A stretch of DNA of 46,279 bases. Origin: Bacteroidia bacterium (GTDB lineage Bacteria; Bacteroidota; Bacteroidia; Bacteroidales; Paludibacteraceae). A program made the position numbers and the translations under genes. The DNA is taken from the NCBI GenBank assembly GCA_009929375.1, contig SAAO01000034.1, positions 1-46,279 on the forward strand. Direction: 5' to 3'. Below, piece after piece: positions 42,806-46,279 of the stretch. Position 1 is the stretch's first letter; each line of letters begins with the position of its first letter. The notes beneath the pieces are model-generated. The model was given only the letters and a program-made list of their open reading frames with translations, was not told the DNA's origin and made no database searches.

Positions 42806-43324
42806 ATGTACAAAATAGCCATATTGGGACCTGAATCCACAGGCAAATCGGAACTGGCAAAAGCCTTAGCCACTTATTACAAAGGCGAATGGGTGCCCGA
42901 ATATGCGAGGGAATATGTGGAAAAACTGGGTCGGAAATATACCTACGATGATGTTTGCCACATTGCAGCCACACAACTAAAGGAAATTGATTTATTTGAA
43001 AACAAAACCCAATCCGACTTTGTTTTTTTCGACACTGAACTTATTATTACTAAAATATGGTTCGAATACTGCTTTGGAGAAGTGCCGCAGTTTCTGACCA
43101 ATGCAATGGAAAAGCCCGTGTTCGATTTTTATCTGCTTTGCGATTACGACCTCGAATGGATACCCGACCCGGTTCGCGAACATGGCGACGACAGGGCTTA
43201 TTTCTTCAATTTATACAAAGCGGAAATCGAAAAAACACAACGCCCTTTTGCCATAGTCTCCGGAACAGGTGAGGAACGTGTTTTGAATGCAATAAAAGCT
43301 ATCGAAAACTATTTAAAAAGATAA
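42806..43324 (+). CDS. NadR-like nucleoside kinase (AAA_28)
   Basis: A 172-residue P-loop protein. Walker A is GPESTGKS at 8-15, followed by WVPEYAREYVEKLG, FFDTELIITKIW and CDYDLEWIPDPVREHGDDR. This is the kinase half of NadR, which phosphorylates nicotinamide riboside; the adenylyltransferase half is absent. It starts a plus-strand group with cysE (10-base gap). Given CinA elsewhere in the window, part of pyridine salvage is present, but no PnuC is seen here. Confidence 0.85.
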   Translation: MYKIAILGPESTGKSELAKALATYYKGEWVPEYAREYVEKLGRKYTYDDVCHIAATQLKEIDLFENKTQSDFVFFDTELIITKIWFEYCFGEVPQFLTNAMEKPVFDFYLLCDYDLEWIPDPVREHGDDRAYFFNLYKAEIEKTQRPFAIVSGTGEERVLNAIKAIENYLKR

Positions 43325-43334
43325 AAACAACAAT

Positions 43335-44207
43335 ATGAATAAGAAATTACTCGATGCCATAAAACAACTTTCGGATGTGGAAAGTTTCAAAGATGTATGC
43401 CACCAACAGGCTCAGAATCACCCAATGCCTTCGGTTGATGTGCTTGGCGAAATTGTACAGCTTATACGCTCAATTCTTTTTCCGGGTTACTTCGGAAATG
43501 CGAATGTAAACTCCCGCACAATGCTTTACCATATAGGCGTGAATGTGGAGAAACTGCATTCCCTGCTTTCGAACCAGATAAAGGCCGGTATGTGTTTCGA
43601 ATCGCGCGAGGAAGATAAAGCGTGTAGTCTGATGGATAACGAGGCCAACGATAAGGCCACGCAATTTATTAGTCAGCTTTCCACCATACGCGAAAAACTG
43701 CATACTGATGTGTTGGCTGCCTTCAATGGCGACCCCGCAGCTAAAAGTTTCGGCGAAGTGATTTTTTGTTATCCAAGTATTCGCGCTATCAGCAACTACC
43801 GCATAGCCAATGCGTTGCTGAAACTCGATGTGCCGCTTATCCCGCGTATCATTACCGAAATGGCGCACTCCGAAACCGGAATTGATATTCACCCCGGTGC
43901 AACAATCGGCGATTTCTTTACCATCGATCATGGAACAGGGGTTGTGATTGGCGAAACTGCAATTATTGGAAATAACGTAAAAATGTATCAGGGAGTTACC
44001 CTCGGAGCCAAAAGCTTCCCGCTCGACGAAAATGGTAATCCTATCAAAGGTATACAACGTCACCCGCGGATTGGAAATAATGTGATTATTTATTCTAACT
44101 CAACCATTCTGGGAACTATTACCGTAGGTGATGGCGCAGTGATTGGTGGTAATATCTGGGTAGATAGCGATGTGCCCGCGGGCGCAAAGATTGTGCAGAG
44201 AAAATAA
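43335..44207 (+). CDS. cysE: serine O-acetyltransferase
   Basis: A 290-residue protein: a helical N-terminal half and a left-handed beta helix made of hexapeptides. The active site is FTIDHGTGVVIGETAIIGNNV, with QGVTLGAKSF after it. It makes O-acetylserine for cysteine synthesis. The length and the ending KIVQRK fit the EpsC-like form found in Bacteroidetes. The octamer array begins three bases after the stop codon. Confidence 0.93.
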   Translation: MNKKLLDAIKQLSDVESFKDVCHQQAQNHPMPSVDVLGEIVQLIRSILFPGYFGNANVNSRTMLYHIGVNVEKLHSLLSNQIKAGMCFESREEDKACSLMDNEANDKATQFISQLSTIREKLHTDVLAAFNGDPAAKSFGEVIFCYPSIRAISNYRIANALLKLDVPLIPRIITEMAHSETGIDIHPGATIGDFFTIDHGTGVVIGETAIIGNNVKMYQGVTLGAKSFPLDENGNPIKGIQRHPRIGNNVIIYSNSTILGTITVGDGAVIGGNIWVDSDVPAGAKIVQRK

Positions 44208-44210
44208 TAA

Positions 44211-44330
44211 TGTGCCAATTAGCCAATGTGATAATGTGTTGATGTGATAATGTGTTGATGTGTTGATGTGATGATGTGTTGATGTGATAATGTGATGATG
44301 TGTTGATGTGATAATGTGTTGATGTGTAAA
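44211..44330. repeat. octamer tandem array, 15 units
   Basis: From 44211 the DNA runs in strict 8-base steps: TGTGCCAA, TTAGCCAA, then twelve units of the form TGTGWTRA (TGTGATAA, TGTGTTGA or TGTGATGA), and TGTGTAAA. Only positions 5 and 7 vary in the main block. The same octamers are at 8461 and 25554. It is not coding and not a CRISPR. Confidence 0.95.
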
Positions 44331-44364
44331 ATTGTAAATAGTAAATTGATAAATAGTAAATAGA
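44330..44364. repeat. AT-rich word repeat before the methyltransferase
   Basis: AATTGTAAATAG, TAAATTGATAAA, then TAGTAAATAG. It differs from 13067-13089 by a single base insertion over 23 bases, and directly continues the octamer array. Confidence 0.7.
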
Positions 44365-44367
44365 TTG

Positions 44368-45531
44368 ATGGAATTTGAAATGATTGCTAAGACCTTTCAG
44401 GGTCTTGAAGAGGTTTTGGCCGCCGAACTGGTGAATCTTGGAGCCAATAATGTGGAAATTCAACGCCGTGCCGTAAGTTTTACGGGCGACAAAGCGTTGA
44501 TGTATCGTGCTAATATTCACCTGCGTACAGCTTCGCGTGTTCTGAAACCGGTGTTTCATTGCAAAGCCAACGATCCTGATGAGCTTTATAAAGCGTTGAT
44601 GACGCTTAACTGGACCGATTTTATGTCGGTAAACAATACTTTTTCCATCGAACCAACTGTGTATTCCGAAGAGTTTAAACACAGTAAATTTGTAGCTTAC
44701 AAGGTGAAAGATGCCATGGTGGACTGGTTTCGCGAAAAAACAGGCGACCGCCCTTCAGTGCGTCTCGACAATCCTGATCTGAATCTGAACATTCACATTG
44801 CCGGCAATCGTTGTACTCTTTCGCTCGATAGCTCGGGCGATTCGTTGCACAAGCGTGGTTACCGAATCACGCAAAACGAAGCGCCACTCAACGAAGCACT
44901 GGCTGCCGGTATGATTCTGATGACCGGTTGGAAAGGACAAACAAACTTTGTGGACCCAATGTGTGGTTCAGGAACATTATTGATTGAAGCTGCTCTCATT
45001 GCGCTGAATATTCCGCCGGGGCTTTATCGTTCGTCTTTTGCATTCGAAAAGTGGACCGATTTCGACAAGACACTTTTTGATGATATTTATCACGACGATT
45101 CAGCTGAACGCGAATTTACAAATAAGATTTATGGTTCGGATATTTCGCGTCGTGCCATACAAATCAGCGAACAGAATGTAAAAAGTGCCGGCCTTACGCG
45201 TTATATTGAACTGAAAGCTGCTGATATTCGCGATTTCGAAGCTCCTGCTGATAAATTTTTGATGGTTACCAATCCGCCATACGGCGAACGTATCACTTCC
45301 GACGATATTTACGGATTGTATGCTGCTTTGGGTACAGCCATGAAGCACAAAATGCCGGGCAGTGATTGCTGGGTCATCAGTTCGCACGAAGAATGTCTTG
45401 ATAAAATAGGTCTGAAGCCCTCACAGAGAATACGTTTGCTGAATGGTGCCCTCGATTGTCGCTATCAGAAATACGAGATTTTTGCAGGGAAACGCAACGA
45501 TTTTGTGATTAAAAAGAAAAAATATTCGTAG
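44368..45531 (+). CDS. THUMP-domain RNA methyltransferase
   Basis: A 387-residue enzyme: an N-terminal ferredoxin-like and THUMP part (about 1-155) and a Rossmann-like SAM domain (FVDPMCGSGTLLIEAALIALN for SAM binding, about 190-210; NPPYGER near 290 as the catalytic motif for N2-guanine). It resembles the RlmL N-terminal half, which makes m2G2445 in 23S rRNA. Start: ATG at 44368; the TTG just before it is less likely. Confidence 0.9.
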   Translation: MEFEMIAKTFQGLEEVLAAELVNLGANNVEIQRRAVSFTGDKALMYRANIHLRTASRVLKPVFHCKANDPDELYKALMTLNWTDFMSVNNTFSIEPTVYSEEFKHSKFVAYKVKDAMVDWFREKTGDRPSVRLDNPDLNLNIHIAGNRCTLSLDSSGDSLHKRGYRITQNEAPLNEALAAGMILMTGWKGQTNFVDPMCGSGTLLIEAALIALNIPPGLYRSSFAFEKWTDFDKTLFDDIYHDDSAEREFTNKIYGSDISRRAIQISEQNVKSAGLTRYIELKAADIRDFEAPADKFLMVTNPPYGERITSDDIYGLYAALGTAMKHKMPGSDCWVISSHEECLDKIGLKPSQRIRLLNGALDCRYQKYEIFAGKRNDFVIKKKKYS

Positions 45532-45607
45532 TCTGAAAAATTAAATTCAGGCCCGATTTCCTCACAATCAGATAAATACAAATAACGGGCAATAAAATGT
45601 AAATTGT

Positions 45608-45631
45608 AACTGACAAAACTGTTTGTCAGTT
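45608..45631. promoter_or_regulatory. inverted repeat over the -33 box of tRNA-Leu
   Basis: AACTGACAAA and TTTGTCAGTT are perfect inverted copies with a 4-base centre. The right arm contains the TTG of the tRNA promoter. No T run follows, so it is not a usual terminator for the methyltransferase gene. Confidence 0.55.
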
Positions 45632-45652
45632 CCGAAAAATAACTTACTTTTG
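45623..45652 (+). promoter_or_regulatory. promoter of tRNA-Leu
   Basis: TTG at 45623-45625, 19 bases, then TACTTTTG at 45645-45652, a full match to the Bacteroidetes promoter. The tRNA starts 12 bases further on. Confidence 0.75.
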
Positions 45653-45663
45653 TACCCGCTAAT

Positions 45664-45747
45664 GCCCAGATGGCGGAATTGGTAGACGCGCTGGTCTCAA
45701 ACACCAGTGGATTCACTTCCATGCCGGTTCGATCCCGGCTCTGGGTA
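45664..45747 (+). tRNA. tRNA-Leu (anticodon CAA)
   Basis: An 84-base class II tRNA. The acceptor arms are GCCCAGA and TCTGGGT (a G-U first pair), with discriminator A. The D region is GGCGGAATTGGTAGACGC. The anticodon stem CTGGT/ACCAG encloses CTCAAAC, so the anticodon is CAA (45698-45700), reading UUG. A variable arm and a TTCGATC T-loop follow. CCA is not encoded. Confidence 0.96.
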
Positions 45748-45754
45748 CTTTAAG

Positions 45755-45793
45755 GCCCTTGTATTAATCTGATTATCAGAAAGATACGAGGGC
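45755..45793 (+). terminator. terminator after tRNA-Leu
   Basis: GCCCTTGTAT (45755-45764) and ATACGAGGGC (45784-45793) pair with one G-T, followed by TTTTCTTTT. Confidence 0.8.
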
Positions 45794-45804
45794 TTTTCTT
45801 TTGC

Positions 45805-45860
45805 CTACTGAAACACTACTGAAACATTTTTCTCAACTTTGAATTTTATTGTTTCAGTAA
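45805..45860. repeat. direct and inverted 11-bp repeats beside tRNA-Leu
   Basis: CTACTGAAACA stands twice in tandem (45805-45815, 45816-45826). An inverted copy, TGTTTCAGTA, lies at 45850-45859 (10 of 11 bases). Such sets near a tRNA 3' end resemble arm sites of a tyrosine recombinase. Confidence 0.7.
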
Positions 45861-46182
45861 TTCATATTTGCACCAAAAACAACGCACAACCTCTCAAAGC
45901 ACATTCCTTTCTCTGTTTGCCTTTAATTACAGCACATAGTAGTTTGTTAGACTATCTCATTGTAAGTGATCAAAAGGCTCCGTAATGTCCTGAATTGCTA
46001 TAATTTCATGAATACATCTATCGCCTTTACAATATAGATTGATTTATAATGTCTTTGGTTCAATTACATTCAATCTCCTTTTGATACGTCAGATTTCCTG
46101 TTTCGTTATTTGGTACAAGTAAATATTTTTGTGAGCATGAATAATTCAATAGTGGATTATCAAACTCAAAAATATTTTAGCC
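45861..46182. other. gene-free stretch between tRNA-Leu and the last gene
   Basis: No reading frame of interest and no RNA gene that I recognise. It is AT-rich and unlike the short gaps elsewhere. It may be the left end of an integrated element, with the attachment site in the tRNA 3' part. Confidence 0.4.
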
Positions 46183-46279
46183 ATGGCCAGACAACTTGGA
46201 CACGTAAAGTACAAAGGGACGATTGGGGACATTCGTCACTTTAAAATCAAAGGAATGAGCGGACACTTTGCCGGATTGA
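46183..46279 (+). CDS. start of an accessory protein, cut by the window end
   Basis: Only 32 residues are visible, starting MARQLGHVKYKGTIGDIRHF and ending GHFAGL. The N-terminus (MARQ..., K-x-x-G-T-I-G, then a short F-rich strand) resembles a small Bacteroidetes protein family that I recall from accessory or phage-like regions and whose function I do not know. It starts at ATG 46183. The rest lies outside the window, so the family call is tentative. Confidence 0.55.
   Translation, partial: MARQLGHVKYKGTIGDIRHFKIKGMSGHFAGL

Noticed and set aside
44211-44330. CRISPR or coding repeat
   Set aside because: An 8-base step cannot keep a simple coding pattern and there are no spacers.

Overview
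The window looks like the chromosome of a Bacteroidetes bacterium, most likely of the order Bacteroidales. The evidence is gene content and promoters: a complete Bat (aerotolerance) operon, the rpmB-rpmG-DUF4295-ftsY block, a FeoA-FeoB fusion, DapL, a GH97 glycosidase, a TonB receptor with a carboxypeptidase-like N-terminal domain, and many -7 boxes of the form TAnnTTTG. No species is assigned. Most of the window is chromosomal core; the possibly acquired parts are the DUF1016 locus and the last 0.5 kb.

Layout. 1-338 holds a 23-bp palindromic tandem repeat and a terminator. 339-9549 (minus strand) is one long operon: moxR, DUF58, a membrane-anchored unknown, batA, batB, batC, batD, batE and a PAP2 phosphatase. 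9787-11564 (minus) carries a small HU protein coupled to an HU-transmembrane-LysM protein that could tie DNA to the cell wall. 11723-16916 (minus) carries rimO, a GH97 glycosidase, ftsY, DUF4295, L33 and L28. 17028-20655 (minus) carries cinA, DUF3109, a TRIC-like channel, secG and a TPR-like protein. 20899-27030 (minus) carries a frameshifted DUF1016 nuclease, an orphan solute-binding lipoprotein behind a leader hairpin, an SLC45-like sugar transporter with a LacI-type palindrome upstream, engB and a sodium symporter. 27203-29449 (plus) carries recR, a small membrane protein, a HAD-like protein and an acetyltransferase. 29683-31976 (minus) is an outer-membrane protein-PII-ammonium transporter operon. 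32455-34632 (minus) carries dapL and dapF for meso-diaminopimelate.

34931-41287 is a metal-homeostasis region. A His-rich membrane protein and a TonB receptor run leftward; a DmeF-like CDF exporter, feoAB and a FeoB-associated Cys-rich peptide run rightward. A palindrome lies between them. 41323-42715 (minus) has two paralogous PAP2 phosphatases. 42806-45531 (plus) has a NadR-like kinase, cysE and a THUMP RNA methyltransferase. A tRNA-Leu(CAA) with a good promoter follows. Beyond it lie about 430 bases of gene-free DNA with repeats that resemble recombinase sites, then the start of a protein that resembles an accessory Bacteroidetes family; this may be the edge of an integrated element.

The features that stand out are: (1) short tandem repeats of period 7, 8 or 23 confined to gene junctions, with one octamer family recurring at three loci; (2) the HU-LysM tether; (3) the divergent metal region, whose CDF has an H-x3-H site; (4) the DUF1016 gene with a homopolymer frameshift and an internal 14-bp inverted repeat; and (5) the tRNA-Leu boundary. 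All function calls are from reading the sequence; no database search was run.
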